The notes under the pieces are model-generated. The model had not been told where the DNA came from. It did not search any database and saw only the letters and a list, made by a program, of their open reading frames with translations. Positions 1 to 8,790 of a stretch of 64,000 nt of DNA are shown piece by piece. Every line of letters begins with the position of its first letter. Position 1 is the stretch's first letter. The translations under genes and the position numbers were made by a program. The DNA is from an uncultured Bacteroidia bacterium (GTDB lineage Bacteria; Bacteroidota; Bacteroidia; Bacteroidales; ML635J-15). The stretch covers positions 186,001 to 250,000 of the forward strand of contig CADCCZ010000002.1 in assembly GCA_902800045.1 (NCBI GenBank), read 5' to 3'.

Positions 1-199
1 CCGAAAAGGCTACGACAAAGCTGGATTTGTGGCTATTGTACCATCGGCAGCCGTGGAATACTCAATAACCGACATCCTGAAAATTTCGTTAGGCATAAAT
101 TACCAGTTCCACATCAATGTAAAGAAACCCGAACTTTACAACCAGTCGATACTGAACGCACCGGGAGTTTATCTTGCTCTCACTCTCGGTCTTTTCTAA
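1..199 (+). CDS. C-terminal end of an outer-membrane beta-barrel protein (partial)
   Basis: An open frame enters from the left edge, with codons starting at base 2, and ends at the TAA at 197-199. The 65 visible residues alternate polar and hydrophobic positions in strand-like stretches and end in LALTLGLF. A terminal aromatic residue on a final beta-strand is the usual signal for insertion of barrel proteins into the outer membrane. The rest of the gene lies outside the window, so the family cannot be named. The next gene is convergent and begins its stop codon three bases away. Confidence 0.6.
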   Translation, partial: RKGYDKAGFVAIVPSAAVEYSITDILKISLGINYQFHINVKKPELYNQSILNAPGVYLALTLGLF

Positions 200-201
200 G
201 C

Positions 202-909
202 CTAAAATTTTAAGTAATAATCCTTTGTCAGCGACCTGTATTTTTCGCTGAAGTCGTGTCGTGCACCATTTTCAATGAAAAGCGAATCGTTTTCTGGCTC
301 ACATTGTTTTCGGCTTAATTCAAGAATTGTGCGTATTGGAGGCACATCGGGACGCGACGAAACATACAACCTGCGAAGAGCAAACAACCCGAGCTTTGAG
401 GCTTCCGCTTCGAACAAGACAGCCTGTTCGGTGGGATAAATCACGTAGCAACGTCCATCATCGGACAAAAGCCTATCTACCGAAACCGCCAGTTCGGAAA
501 TGTTGAGGCTAAGGTCGTGACGTGCCAAAGCCCTACCCTTCTCGGGAGCAACGACATCGGTAGTATAAAATGGCGGATTCGAGACAATAAGGTCGTATTT
601 TTCCTCTGAAACAAAATCCTGCACCGACAACTGGAAAATCGTTATTCTATCACTCCACTTGCTCTGCTCGACATTGAACTTAGCAACTTCTACAGCCTCG
701 TCGTTTATGTCGATTCCGTGAATCAGCGCATCGCATTTCTGCGCCAACATAAGGCAAAGCAAGCCTGTGCCAGTGCCAATGTCAAGAATTCGTTTTGCGT
801 TTTTACAATCGACATACGCACCAAGCAGCACGCCGTCGGTACCGACTTTCATAATCGACTTGCGGTGCATTACGCGGAACTGCTTGAATGTGAAGAAATC
901 GTCACGCAT
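202..909 (-). CDS. trmN: tRNA1(Val) (adenine(37)-N6)-methyltransferase TrmN6
   Basis: This 235-residue class I SAM-dependent methyltransferase probably methylates N6 of A37 in tRNA-Val. The SAM-binding glycine motif DIGTGTG lies at residues 43-49, and the N6-adenine catalytic motif NPPF at 111-114, preceded by DLIVS. The N-terminal FKQFRVMH stretch is typical of the YfiC/TrmN6 family, and the length fits. The ATG overlaps the stop codon of the upstream gene in a TAATG junction, so the two genes are translationally coupled. A related N6-adenine methyltransferase specificity cannot be excluded from sequence alone. Confidence 0.9.
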   Translation of the reverse strand: MRDDFFTFKQFRVMHRKSIMKVGTDGVLLGAYVDCKNAKRILDIGTGTGLLCLMLAQKCDALIHGIDINDEAVEVAKFNVEQSKWSDRITIFQLSVQDFVSEEKYDLIVSNPPFYTTDVVAPEKGRALARHDLSLNISELAVSVDRLLSDDGRCYVIYPTEQAVLFEAEASKLGLFALRRLYVSSRPDVPPIRTILELSRKQCEPENDSLFIENGARHDFSEKYRSLTKDYYLKF

Positions 910-1670
910 TAGGCCATTGGATTTTGGTTTACGCCCGAACCGAAAAGTGCAAAGTCGTACTTTATAGGATCGGCCGGGTCGAATTTGCGAAGGTTTTCGG
1001 TAAGTTCAAGCACGGCTTTCCAATCGTTCTGATTGCGCGAAAGCAAGCCTAGGTCGCGTGCGCAACGTCCACAATGCACGTCGAGCGGAATAAGCAAAGC
1101 GGCGGGACTTATGCCTTTCCACAACCCGAAGTCGACACCACGTCCATCATCGCGCACCATCCAGCGCAGAAACATATTCAGTCGTTTTGCAGCCGAACCT
1201 TTTGTAATATCGGAAATGTGGCGCATATTGCGAGCCTCGTGCGGAAGTTCAAACAAGACGGAGTGGATGTTCATCAAGTTCTTGTCCATTTCTGGGAACT
1301 TGCAGAAAACAGCTTCGAGTCCACCATGATTGCGATATATATTGGCGAGCGAGCGCACAAAGAAACGCATATCGTCGCCATTGAAAGTGCGATGTACGGC
1401 GGCGTCGAGGGATTTTAGGTCGCGCTCCTCGAAGTTCATCACAAAATCGTATGGAGCATTGTCCATGAGCCGCATGAAACGTTTTGCGTTGTTTATTATC
1501 ATCTTGCGGTTGCCCCAGGCAATCATCGAAGCGAAAAAACCACTGATTTCAATATCCTCCTTGCGCGAAAAAGAATGCGGAATCTGTATGGGGTCGTTCT
1601 CCACGAAACTAGGCACGGCAAACTTTTCGTACCTTTCGTCAAGCAAAGCCTTGATTGTTCTAAAGTCCAT
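909..1670 (-). CDS. TIGR02757/DUF2400 family protein
   Basis: The 253-residue protein looks like the conserved Bacteroidetes TIGR02757 (DUF2400) family. Its fold is thought to resemble HhH-type DNA glycosylases, but no reaction is established. Matching features are the N-terminal DERYEKFAVPSFVENDP-like segment, the FFASMIAWGNRKMI motif and the PLDVHCGRCARDLGL motif near residue 197. It is the first gene of a two-gene operon with trmN. A -7 element, TATTTTTG on the minus strand at 1687-1694, lies just upstream of the ATG. Family assignment is fairly sure and function unknown. Confidence 0.8.
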   Translation of the reverse strand: MDFRTIKALLDERYEKFAVPSFVENDPIQIPHSFSRKEDIEISGFFASMIAWGNRKMIINNAKRFMRLMDNAPYDFVMNFEERDLKSLDAAVHRTFNGDDMRFFVRSLANIYRNHGGLEAVFCKFPEMDKNLMNIHSVLFELPHEARNMRHISDITKGSAAKRLNMFLRWMVRDDGRGVDFGLWKGISPAALLIPLDVHCGRCARDLGLLSRNQNDWKAVLELTENLRKFDPADPIKYDFALFGSGVNQNPMA

Positions 1671-1686
1671 TTCGAAAAATTTGTTC

Positions 1687-1694
1687 CAAAAATA
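1687..1694 (-). promoter_or_regulatory. Bacteroidetes-type -7 element of the TIGR02757-trmN operon
   Basis: The minus strand reads TATTTTTG, matching TAnnTTTG, 17 bases before the ATG at 1670. No convincing -33 TTTG is seen at the usual spacing. Confidence 0.5.
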
Positions 1695-1741
1695 AGATTT
1701 TTAAAACACATACTTTGAAAAAAAGTTTGTTACTTTGCAAT

Positions 1742-2389
1742 ATGATTTCTGAAATATGTGACGGGGCAATGGTAGGACTTACGGCTTCCATAACAGTGGG
1801 GCCAGTTGCGGTATTGTGCATCCAACGTGCGCTTACTCGTCCGCGCATATCGTCGTTTATTTCGGGGGTGGGCGTTGTGTTTGCCGACACACTTATGGCT
1901 GCGCTCTCCTATTTCCTCTATTCGCTAATTTTCAACACAATTCAGGAATACAAGCCCATACTTGGTGTTATAGGTGGAATCATTGTCATCATTTTCGGTG
2001 TGTTCATGTTCAAGCGCAATGCAGTAAAAGACATCCGACAAAGCAAGGACAACCGCAATTCGTTATGGCAGGATTTTATATCGGTGGTTGGACTCACGCT
2101 TTCGAACTTCATCGGGGCTATGACCTACATTTTTGCATTCTTTGCAATGTTTAATGTTGGAGTTGGCGATGGTGTTTCCGACAGCAACGAACTGATAAAA
2201 GGCATATTCATAATGCTTGGCTTCATCCTTGGTTCGTTCTCGTGGTGGACCTTCCTCACAATGTCGCTCAGTTTCTTCCGCAAGAAGATTAGACCTCGCC
2301 ACTTCCTGGTAATCAACCGTGTAGGTGGCTCGATAATAATACTGCTAGGTATTTATACAATAATTTCCACGTTTGTGGAAATCATTTAG
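1742..2389 (+). CDS. LysE-family exporter
   Basis: An integral membrane protein of about 215 residues with six predicted hydrophobic segments. The N-terminal pattern GLTASITVGPVAVLCIQRAL is the LysE/RhtB signature of amino-acid exporters, with the conserved GP in the first helix. The substrate cannot be read from the sequence. I chose the ATG at 1742 because homologues begin directly before the first helix. An in-frame ATG at 1715 would add nine residues (MKKSLLLCN). The gene is divergent from the TIGR02757 operon and followed by a strong terminator. Confidence 0.75.
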   Translation: MISEICDGAMVGLTASITVGPVAVLCIQRALTRPRISSFISGVGVVFADTLMAALSYFLYSLIFNTIQEYKPILGVIGGIIVIIFGVFMFKRNAVKDIRQSKDNRNSLWQDFISVVGLTLSNFIGAMTYIFAFFAMFNVGVGDGVSDSNELIKGIFIMLGFILGSFSWWTFLTMSLSFFRKKIRPRHFLVINRVGGSIIILLGIYTIISTFVEII

Positions 2390-2472
2390 AATTCATATAT
2401 TGCTGGCTGAGCGTAGTCGAAGCCATGCATTATCTTCAAATTATAAAATTGACCTTTCGATTTTCAATAACG

Positions 2473-2497
2473 CGGCGCAAAACATTGCGCCGTTTTT
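2473..2497 (+). terminator. Rho-independent terminator after the LysE-family gene
   Basis: A perfect 8-bp stem, CGGCGCAA/TTGCGCCG (2473-2480 and 2485-2492), has an AACA loop and is followed by TTTTT. Confidence 0.8.
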
Positions 2498-2522
2498 ATT
2501 TATTGTCGGCTGTATTTACAGC

Positions 2523-3359
2523 CTATATATTCAACTTTCCACAAATCTTCACCACCTCAACAGCCTCCTTCACATCGTGGACACGAAGAATATCCGCACC
2601 CTTTTGCAAGGCTATTGTATTTAGTACGGTAGTTCCGTTAAGTGCGTTTTCGACAGTAATATTCAGATATTTCCAAAGCATCGACTTGCGCGAAATACCA
2701 ACAAGCAAGGGCAGTTCGAACATACCAAAGTCACCAAGATGCTTCATAAGTTCGTAGTTCTGGTCAATGGTTTTCGAAAAGCCAAAGCCCGGGTCGATGA
2801 TGATGTCGGAAACACCCAGAGAATGCAACTTGTTGACTTTCTCGGAAAAGAAATGCAGAATGTCACCAGGGAAAGAGGTATATTCCGTGCCATTGTGCAT
2901 AGTCTGCGGATTTGATGCTCCGTGCATAATAATATAAGGTACATGCAGACTTGCAACCGTCTCGAACATCTTCGGGTCGGCATCGCCAGCGCTGATGTCG
3001 TTTACTATTGATATGCCATAGTCGGTCACAGCACGGCGAGCAATCTCTGCGCGAAAAGTATCAAGCGAGAAAATCCTGTCGGGAAAATACTTTGCCACAA
3101 TTTCCAACGCCGGCAAAAGCCTAGCCCATTCCTCGTCGGCATCGATGATTCTACTTCCTGGACGAGTTGACATTCCGCCGATGTCAACCATGTCGGCACC
3201 ATCGGCAAACATCTTTTCGATGCGCTCCTTGATTTCGCCATTGTCAACGACACGGCTTGCGGGATTGAACGAGTCGGGCGTAAAATTCAAAATCCCCATA
3301 ATGCGGGGATTTGAAAAGTCGTAAAGCGAACCTTTGATGTTTATGTGATTCAACCTCAT
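2523..3359 (-). CDS. folP: Dihydropteroate synthase
   Basis: The enzyme condenses p-aminobenzoate with hydroxymethyl-dihydropterin pyrophosphate in folate synthesis. Family signatures are IMGILNFTPDSF near the N-terminus, DIGGMSTRPG (the pterin and phosphate-binding loop), VNDIS, and IIDPGFGFSKT. The start is taken as the ATG at 3359, giving 278 residues. A longer frame to 3464 would run through the end of the upstream gene. The start lies one base after the lolA-like stop codon, so the genes are probably translationally coupled. The C-terminal RVHDVKEAV segment is also typical of DHPS. Confidence 0.95.
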   Translation of the reverse strand: MRLNHINIKGSLYDFSNPRIMGILNFTPDSFNPASRVVDNGEIKERIEKMFADGADMVDIGGMSTRPGSRIIDADEEWARLLPALEIVAKYFPDRIFSLDTFRAEIARRAVTDYGISIVNDISAGDADPKMFETVASLHVPYIIMHGASNPQTMHNGTEYTSFPGDILHFFSEKVNKLHSLGVSDIIIDPGFGFSKTIDQNYELMKHLGDFGMFELPLLVGISRKSMLWKYLNITVENALNGTTVLNTIALQKGADILRVHDVKEAVEVVKICGKLNI

Positions 3360-3360
3360 T

Positions 3361-4014
3361 CTAACGCATGTCAATAAGTTCGGCACCTGGATAAGAAGCC
3401 TTGTTGAACTTAACTTCGGTATCGGCAATTGTTGGATTCTCGAGCATCTTGTCAATTTCAACAAGATAATTTACGCCGTCCTTGCCGACATAGCGAACCG
3501 AGAAAATCTGCTTCTTGGTCTTGTCGATGCGAATTGTAATCTTCGAGTACTTCTTGTTCTCGATTTGTTTCGGATAGAAGTCGAACTCCATCAAGGCACG
3601 ATTTTTCTCGAACTTGTCGGAAATGTAGTTTACCTTGAATTTCGACTTGTAGTCCTTGAGGATAGCCTGAGGATTTGTCATGAAAGCCTCGTTTTCGCTG
3701 TTGTTAGTGATGTTAATCTCGTCGGCGTCCTTCAGATAAGTCCAGTTTGTCTTTCCATCGGAATATACGACCTGACCCATTATGTCCATCTTGTAGAGGC
3801 CCTGCTTGTAAACAGCATTGCCCTTGTACGAATCGCGTTTTGCATTGTGCAAATTTTCTACGTACATGGTAAAATCAATCTTCAGTCCGACGTATTTTTC
3901 GGTCTTTACAGCAACCTGGTCGAGGATTTCCATCTGTGAAGCAGAACCCTGTGCCGACACCATTAACGATGCTATCGAAGCGATTATCAACAATATAACT
4001 CTTTTCATATTCAA
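3361..4014 (-). CDS. lolA: LolA-like outer-membrane lipoprotein carrier protein
   Basis: A 217-residue exported protein with a signal peptide of about 21 residues ending in VSAQG. The mature part shows the LolA/LolB-type pattern: an N-terminal helix, then strands such as YKGNAVYKQGLYKMDIMGQVVYSDGKTNWTYL, where a reducing surface is followed by the characteristic DG-K-W-Y segment. In this family the periplasmic protein carries lipoproteins from the inner to the outer membrane. It lies between ftsK and folP on the same strand, 16 bp after ftsK. The ftsK-lolA order is common in Bacteroidetes, which supports the call. Confidence 0.8.
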   Translation of the reverse strand: MNMKRVILLIIASIASLMVSAQGSASQMEILDQVAVKTEKYVGLKIDFTMYVENLHNAKRDSYKGNAVYKQGLYKMDIMGQVVYSDGKTNWTYLKDADEINITNNSENEAFMTNPQAILKDYKSKFKVNYISDKFEKNRALMEFDFYPKQIENKKYSKITIRIDKTKKQIFSVRYVGKDGVNYLVEIDKMLENPTIADTEVKFNKASYPGAELIDMR

Positions 4015-4030
4015 AAATTTTTAAATTCAA

Positions 4031-6661
4031 CTAATTATTTCCATGTAGCACTTCCAAATATCGTTCCAAAGATGTAATATCGTAAAGAACTTGTCGAGCT
4101 TTGCTACCTTCGTATGGTCCTACAATGCCTGCAGCCTCGAGCTGATCGATTATCTTTCCGGCCCTGTTGTAGCCAATGCTGAACTTTCGCTGAAGCATTG
4201 AGGTCGAACCCTGCTGCGATTCGCAAATAAGCCTTGCAGCATCGTCGAACAGCGGATCGCGGTTGTTGGGATCGAGAGTTGCGCCACTGCCGTCGCCGCC
4301 TTCACCGCCTTCGCCCTTGACTTCGGGAAGTTCGTAAACGCAAGGATAACCCTGCTGTCCGCTGATGAAATCGACAAGTTTCTGCACCTCGGGAGTATCG
4401 ATGAAAGCACACTGAACACGCGTGATGTCACCGCCGTACGAAATCAGCAGGTCGCCTCGTCCGATAAGCTGGTTTGCACCTGTCTGGTCGAGAATGGTCT
4501 TGGAATCGATGTAATTGGTGACCTTGAATGCAATTCGCGACGGGAAGTTAGCTTTGATTACACCAGTAATTACGTTGGTTGAAGGACGTTGCGTTGCGAC
4601 TATAAGGTGTATACCGATAGCACGGGCCTTTGCTGCCAGACGCGATATTGGGGTTTCGACCTGACGGCCTTCCTGCACAATAATGTCGGCGAACTCGTCG
4701 ATTACAACCACGATGTAGAACATATAGTAATGTCCCTTTTCGGGATTGAGCTGACGTTTTATGAACTTTTCGTTGTACTCGTTGATGTTTCGGCAACCAG
4801 CCTTTGTGAGAAGTTCGTAGCGCTCGTCCATAAGTATGCAGAGCGAATTCATGGCCTCGGTAACCTTCGACACATCGGTAATGATTGAAGGATTGTTGCC
4901 AGGAAGTTTTGCAAGGTAATGCTTTTCGATTGCCCTGTAAATCGAGAGTTCAACCATCTTGGGGTCGACAAGCACGAATTTCAGTTGCGACGGGTGCTTC
5001 TTGTAAAGCAGCGATGCAATTATAGCATTTATACCCACCGACTTACCTTGTCCAGTAGCACCTGCCACGAGCAAATGCGGAGTCTTGGCAAGGTTGAAAA
5101 CGTATGTTTCGTTGGTTATTGTCTTTCCGAGTGCCACCGGCAAGTCGTAGGTAGATTCCTGGAATTTCTTGGAGCTTATCACCGACTTCATCGATACCGT
5201 CTCGGGATTTGGATTAGGCACCTCGATACCTATTGTTCCCTTGCCAGGAATTGGCGCGATGATACGGATACCGAGTGCAGCGAGGCTCAATGCGATATCA
5301 TCCTCTAGGTTCTTAATCTTCGAAATTCTTACGCCTGGAGCAGGGACAATTTCGTATAAAGTAACCGTAGGGCCAACTGTTGCCGAAATCTTAGAGATTT
5401 CGATATTATAGTTGCTAAGTGTCTGTACAATCTGGTTTTTATGAGCATTAAGCTGAGCCTTCAGTTCTTCGTCGGAAAGCTGGTTCTTCGACTGGAAGTC
5501 GGGAAGCAGGTCGGCTGTTGGGAACTTGTAGAACTCGAGGTCCTTGGTCGGATCGTAGTCGGGAAGATGAGTCCAGTCTTCGGGATCGACCTGCGGTTCT
5601 TCTTCGGCCTTGGTGACGTCAAGTTCGACATCGTCGCCTTCGGCATCGGGAGCAACCGGCAATTCTTCGCCTTCGCTGGCTGGAGTTTCATCCACTGGCT
5701 GAACCTCAACGACCTCCTCGCCACTTGGATTTATTTCCAGGTCGAGACCATCATCTGGTGCCTGAGGCGCAGGCTCGTCAGTAATATCGTCCCCGAGTTC
5801 GATAGGAGTTGACGGTTCATCATCATTTCCAGTTTGTGAATCTCCGTCGATAGGATTTTCTTCTGGTTTTATCGGCAGTATTGGGTCGATAGGTTCTGGT
5901 GCCGCTGGTGTTTGCGGCTCAGCGGTTTTATCTTCATCTTCACCAAGTTTCTCCTTTATGTCCTTTACCCTGAATGCGGCAATTCGTTCGAGCAGTTTCT
6001 TTATTCCGACAACAGAATTTTCGAAGCAGAAGACTATTATCATAAGGGCCAGCACAGCTATTATTGCATATGCCCCTATTGCCCCGACAAGGTTTCGCAG
6101 GCTTGTAAATATAAACAGGCCGTGTTTTCCGCCAATCCAGAACAAAGTTTCGCTCGAGCCGAATATCGAAGCCAGAGCAATGCTGAACCACAGCATTATG
6201 AACATGCTCTTGATGACGAACGACACCACGCGGATCTTTCTTATCCTGAGCAATCTCAAGCTGACGACCACCAGCATTGCCACAATAGCAAAGGAAGCGA
6301 CGCCGAAAGTATCGCGGATAAAGAAATTTGCGACTACGGCACCAAGTTTTCCCGCCTTGTTGTCGACCTGTATGTCGGAATCGAACAAAGCCTGGAAGAA
6401 ACCGTAATTCGACAACGACTGGTCGCTCTTCCATGTGAAGAAATACGAAATGAACGAAACGACCATTATTATGACGAACGCCAGAAGCAAAACTCCGATG
6501 CTTATTTTTATCTGGTCGGAACGTTTTACCTTCGATTCGTCGTCGATGGCCTCGCTTGCACCTTTAGCATCGCCTTCTTTTTTCTTTGACTTTGTTTCGG
6601 GCGATTTTTTCGGCTTGCCATCCGATTTTTCTTCTTTTCCCTTGCCGAATATTTTTTTCAC
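4031..6661 (-). CDS. ftsK: DNA translocase FtsK/SpoIIIE
   Basis: This 876-residue hexameric motor pumps chromosome ends across the division septum. Four membrane segments lie at about 53-75, 118-138, 146-168 and 192-213. An acidic, proline-rich linker follows (about 235-395), then the motor with Walker A GATGQGKS (534-541) and a Walker B ending VVVIDEFAD. A C-terminal winged-helix gamma domain (about 810-870), which in the family reads KOPS sites, contains QRKFSIGYNRAGKIIDQLE. The N-terminus is lysine-rich. The gene heads an ftsK-lolA-folP series. Length and architecture are normal. Confidence 0.96.
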   Translation of the reverse strand: MKKIFGKGKEEKSDGKPKKSPETKSKKKEGDAKGASEAIDDESKVKRSDQIKISIGVLLLAFVIIMVVSFISYFFTWKSDQSLSNYGFFQALFDSDIQVDNKAGKLGAVVANFFIRDTFGVASFAIVAMLVVVSLRLLRIRKIRVVSFVIKSMFIMLWFSIALASIFGSSETLFWIGGKHGLFIFTSLRNLVGAIGAYAIIAVLALMIIVFCFENSVVGIKKLLERIAAFRVKDIKEKLGEDEDKTAEPQTPAAPEPIDPILPIKPEENPIDGDSQTGNDDEPSTPIELGDDITDEPAPQAPDDGLDLEINPSGEEVVEVQPVDETPASEGEELPVAPDAEGDDVELDVTKAEEEPQVDPEDWTHLPDYDPTKDLEFYKFPTADLLPDFQSKNQLSDEELKAQLNAHKNQIVQTLSNYNIEISKISATVGPTVTLYEIVPAPGVRISKIKNLEDDIALSLAALGIRIIAPIPGKGTIGIEVPNPNPETVSMKSVISSKKFQESTYDLPVALGKTITNETYVFNLAKTPHLLVAGATGQGKSVGINAIIASLLYKKHPSQLKFVLVDPKMVELSIYRAIEKHYLAKLPGNNPSIITDVSKVTEAMNSLCILMDERYELLTKAGCRNINEYNEKFIKRQLNPEKGHYYMFYIVVVIDEFADIIVQEGRQVETPISRLAAKARAIGIHLIVATQRPSTNVITGVIKANFPSRIAFKVTNYIDSKTILDQTGANQLIGRGDLLISYGGDITRVQCAFIDTPEVQKLVDFISGQQGYPCVYELPEVKGEGGEGGDGSGATLDPNNRDPLFDDAARLICESQQGSTSMLQRKFSIGYNRAGKIIDQLEAAGIVGPYEGSKARQVLYDITSLERYLEVLHGNN

Positions 6662-6681
6662 TTTGTATCCATTAAATTAGA

Positions 6682-6707
6682 AAAAAATCCCCTTGCGAGG
6701 ATTTTTT
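6682..6707 (-). terminator. Terminator after the DUF4412-like gene
   Basis: AAAAAATCC (6682-6690) pairs with GGATTTTTT (6699-6707) around a short loop. On the minus strand this gives a hairpin ending in a T tract, between the stop at 6728 and the ftsK start. Confidence 0.6.
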
Positions 6708-6727
6708 CCCTTCAGTAAGAATATTTT

Positions 6728-7414
6728 TTACATACCACCGCCGAGCATCTTGGCAAATTCTTCTGCCGAGAGCTTCTGGTAGTCGTCGGTAATCATAAAC
6801 ATTGAATTGTTTACGCCGCCCTTCTTAACCTCTTTTGCAGTCATGGTCATATTCAGACCCTGATTCGACATTGTGTATTCCATTGGAACACCCTTAATGC
6901 CCTTAATCTGCGAATTTTCGTGGTAAATGGCTGGCATAGGTATATCTTCGGTTACAAAAACCTCCATAGTTTCGCCATCGGTTGTAACTTCGTACTTGGT
7001 GCACTTGTAACCAGCAATTACCTTGGTTTCGTCGGTAGCCTTAACTTCAGGTTCCGAATCCTTCAAGTCGCCAGACTCCTTAGCTTCGGCCTTAGCCTTT
7101 TCCATATCTTCTTTTGTCTGCTGAGTAGCGAGCTTCTGTCCCATAATATCAATAAGAACAATTGCGCTACCGTCTTCGAGAGTTACTGCGCCCATTGTAT
7201 AAATAGGAGAAATCTGGTCCATACGAACCTTTCCGTCCTTTACATAGGTAATCATTTCGGTAGGAACCTGTCCCTTGTACTGTGGGTCGAGGTCTTCGTA
7301 AGTGATTGAATACCTAATGCTGCCAGCAAAAGTCTTTTCCTTCTTCTGTGCGCTTACCGAAAACGACACCAACAATGCCATTGCCACGCATAATACTTTA
7401 ACTATAGTCTTCAT
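6728..7414 (-). CDS. Secreted DUF4412-like protein
   Basis: A 228-residue exported protein with a signal peptide of about 22 residues (ending VSAQK). The mature chain resembles DUF4412/GLPGLI-type Bacteroidetes proteins: a FAGSIRYSITYE opening strand, a central DETKVIAGYKCTKYEV strand pair, and VFVTEDI. No catalytic motif is visible, and the role is unknown. The ATG at 7414 is preferred over a TTG six bases upstream. A TATCTTTG -7 element on the minus strand at 7471-7478 gives a leader of about 50 nt. The C-terminus ends in glycines (MLGGGM). Confidence 0.65.
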   Translation of the reverse strand: MKTIVKVLCVAMALLVSFSVSAQKKEKTFAGSIRYSITYEDLDPQYKGQVPTEMITYVKDGKVRMDQISPIYTMGAVTLEDGSAIVLIDIMGQKLATQQTKEDMEKAKAEAKESGDLKDSEPEVKATDETKVIAGYKCTKYEVTTDGETMEVFVTEDIPMPAIYHENSQIKGIKGVPMEYTMSNQGLNMTMTAKEVKKGGVNNSMFMITDDYQKLSAEEFAKMLGGGM

Positions 7415-7470
7415 CTTCAAAAAATTTATGTGTTACTAAATCAAATTAAACCTATTATAATAAATGTTCG

Positions 7471-7478
7471 CAAAGATA
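7471..7478 (-). promoter_or_regulatory. -7 element (TATCTTTG) of the DUF4412-like gene
   Basis: The minus strand reads TATCTTTG, an exact TAnnTTTG match, about 57 bases before the ATG at 7414. Confidence 0.55.
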
Positions 7479-7611
7479 GTCATTATATTTTAGTGCTACA
7501 ATTAAAACTTATAAAAAAAACTTAATCTTTTGAACAATTTCCGTGCATTGCAAAAATGATGCCAGCAGAGGAAATCGCCCCTACATCCATGATGCAAAAA
7601 GGATGGGTTTT

Positions 7612-7662
7612 ATCTGCTCCTGCGGTGTATATGGTGTATTCGTTCGCGCTGTCACAGTTTTT
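7612..7662 (+). repeat. 50-bp repeat, copy 1 (second copy at 9910-9960)
   Basis: This segment contains the core GTGTATATGGTGTATTCG and ends with CTGTCACAGTTTTT. It recurs almost unchanged at 9910-9960. With the alternating blocks further in, the two copies bracket the three-paralogue cluster. No coding potential is apparent. Positions 7415-7767 hold no gene I can support. Confidence 0.85.
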
Positions 7663-7767
7663 GCAAGCTCCATTTCATTCCGCAGCAAAAACGTGCGCCA
7701 GCGCTTTTCCACCGCAGCTACCGCTGCTACATATATGTGACCCCGCTGGGGTCGGGATTACTGCAAT

Positions 7768-7960
7768 GTGGAGATCGCGGATAGCCGACCGCTACAACGC
7801 TCCCCGTTCCGTATCGCGTGTGCGCGCTGGCTTCCGCGATGACTGTGTGGGTGGGGTCTGTGGCAAGAAATTACCGCAATGTTGTTTGCCCCTCCTCGCC
7901 CTAAGGTCCTTAAAAACCTTAAGGGCGTTAAGCTTGGGCAAAAACAAACGTGCGGTAATG
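7768..7960 (+). repeat. Composite repeat Y-X, left copy
   Basis: Block Y (7768-7852) begins GTGGAGATCGCGGATAGCCG. Block X (7853-7960) begins GGGGTCTGTGGCAAGAAATT, contains an imperfect hairpin around CCTTAAAAACCTTAAGG and ends GCGGTAATG. Both recur to the right of the paralogue cluster in the order X-Y-X-Y'. Small open frames across them differ between copies, so I treat them as noncoding. Confidence 0.85.
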
Positions 7961-8008
7961 TAGGCATCGTTTTTCGATAAAATATTTTCGTTCAATTCAA
8001 TATTTTCC

Positions 8009-8016
8009 TATCTTTG
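8009..8016 (+). promoter_or_regulatory. -7 element (TATCTTTG) before the Rhs-like fragment
   Basis: An exact TAnnTTTG match six bases before the ATG at 8022. It would give a nearly leaderless transcript for the paralogue cluster. Confidence 0.5.
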
Positions 8017-8021
8017 TCGCC

Positions 8022-8219
8022 ATGAAGGGAATCTGCCACATATCTTTTGAGGACTACCTCTGGGATGCCAACGGCAACATAAACAGGATAGTAGAACCTC
8101 GCCGTCCCAACACGCGGGCGCTGTACTTCAACGACGAGGGCCAGCCTTTAAGGAAATTTTATTCATCTGATGGCTCTGGCCCTAGTTTGCTGGGTCCTAG
8201 GAATAAGTATTGTTATTAA
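8022..8219 (+). pseudogene. Short Rhs/YD-repeat-like fragment
   Basis: A 65-residue open frame whose central part, YLWDANGNINRIVEPRR followed by ALYFNDEGQPLRKFY, looks like one or two YD repeats of an Rhs-family protein. A genuine Rhs protein is many hundreds of residues long and no more of it is visible, so this is probably a leftover tip or a fragment brought in with the repeats. It begins at an ATG six bases after a good -7 element and ends 14 bases before the first paralogue. The Rhs reading rests on a short match. Confidence 0.35.
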
Positions 8220-8233
8220 TTATTGAAAAGAAT

Positions 8234-8746
8234 ATGAAAAATATTCCTATAATTTTTATATTGTTGATTCTAAGTTATTTGGCGTATTCCCAGGAATCAT
8301 ATTTTGTAGAAGGTAAGGGTTATTACGGATATGTGTTTTCTAAAGAGCATTCAATCTGGAGTTTCCCTCCAGAAATCATTATTGGGGAAGTTCCTATAGG
8401 ATCTAACCGATATACTTTAACGGAGGAAAATATTATACAAGCGGAAACGATTTTAAGGAACAATATAAATACTGAATATGTAAAATCATGTCAGTTATTA
8501 TGGAAAAAGCCTCCTATAAATAAAAGAACGCTAAAAAAATATTATCGTCAATATATAGGTTATATAACACCAAACAATGAAGAAATTGTTTATATATGTT
8601 TAATAGCAAAAGGTTTTGTTTCCAATATTAAAGAATTATCTGACGATCTCATTGATGTACATGATGGAGGATATTGCTATTGGAGGATTAGTGTTAATTT
8701 GCAGACACAACAGGTATTCGATATGAAGGTAAATGGAATAGGTTGA
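8234..8746 (+). CDS. Secreted protein of unknown family, paralogue 1 of 3
   Basis: A 170-residue protein starting at the ATG at 8234 (MKNIPIIF). An upstream in-frame codon at 8210 is less likely. The signal peptide ends near AYSQES. The mature protein opens with SYFVEGKGYYGYVFSK, has a central KKYYRQYIGY motif and ends with a DGGYCYWRI strand and VNGIG. I do not recognise a named family. It is the first of three tandem homologues and is clearly AT-richer than the flanking chromosome. The position after an Rhs-like fragment would suit an immunity array, but that is inference only. Confidence 0.7.
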   Translation: MKNIPIIFILLILSYLAYSQESYFVEGKGYYGYVFSKEHSIWSFPPEIIIGEVPIGSNRYTLTEENIIQAETILRNNINTEYVKSCQLLWKKPPINKRTLKKYYRQYIGYITPNNEEIVYICLIAKGFVSNIKELSDDLIDVHDGGYCYWRISVNLQTQQVFDMKVNGIG

Positions 8747-8790
8747 TAATGCCTAATATTTCGTAACAATAGTTCGCAAACAAAAAAGAT

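Noticed and set aside
1715..1741. Upstream start for the LysE-family gene
   Set aside because: It would add nine residues not expected in the family, and homologues start directly before the first membrane helix. It is not excluded.
5912..6589. 225-codon plus-strand frame opposite ftsK
   Set aside because: It is the antisense shadow of the ftsK membrane and linker region, and ftsK is certain.
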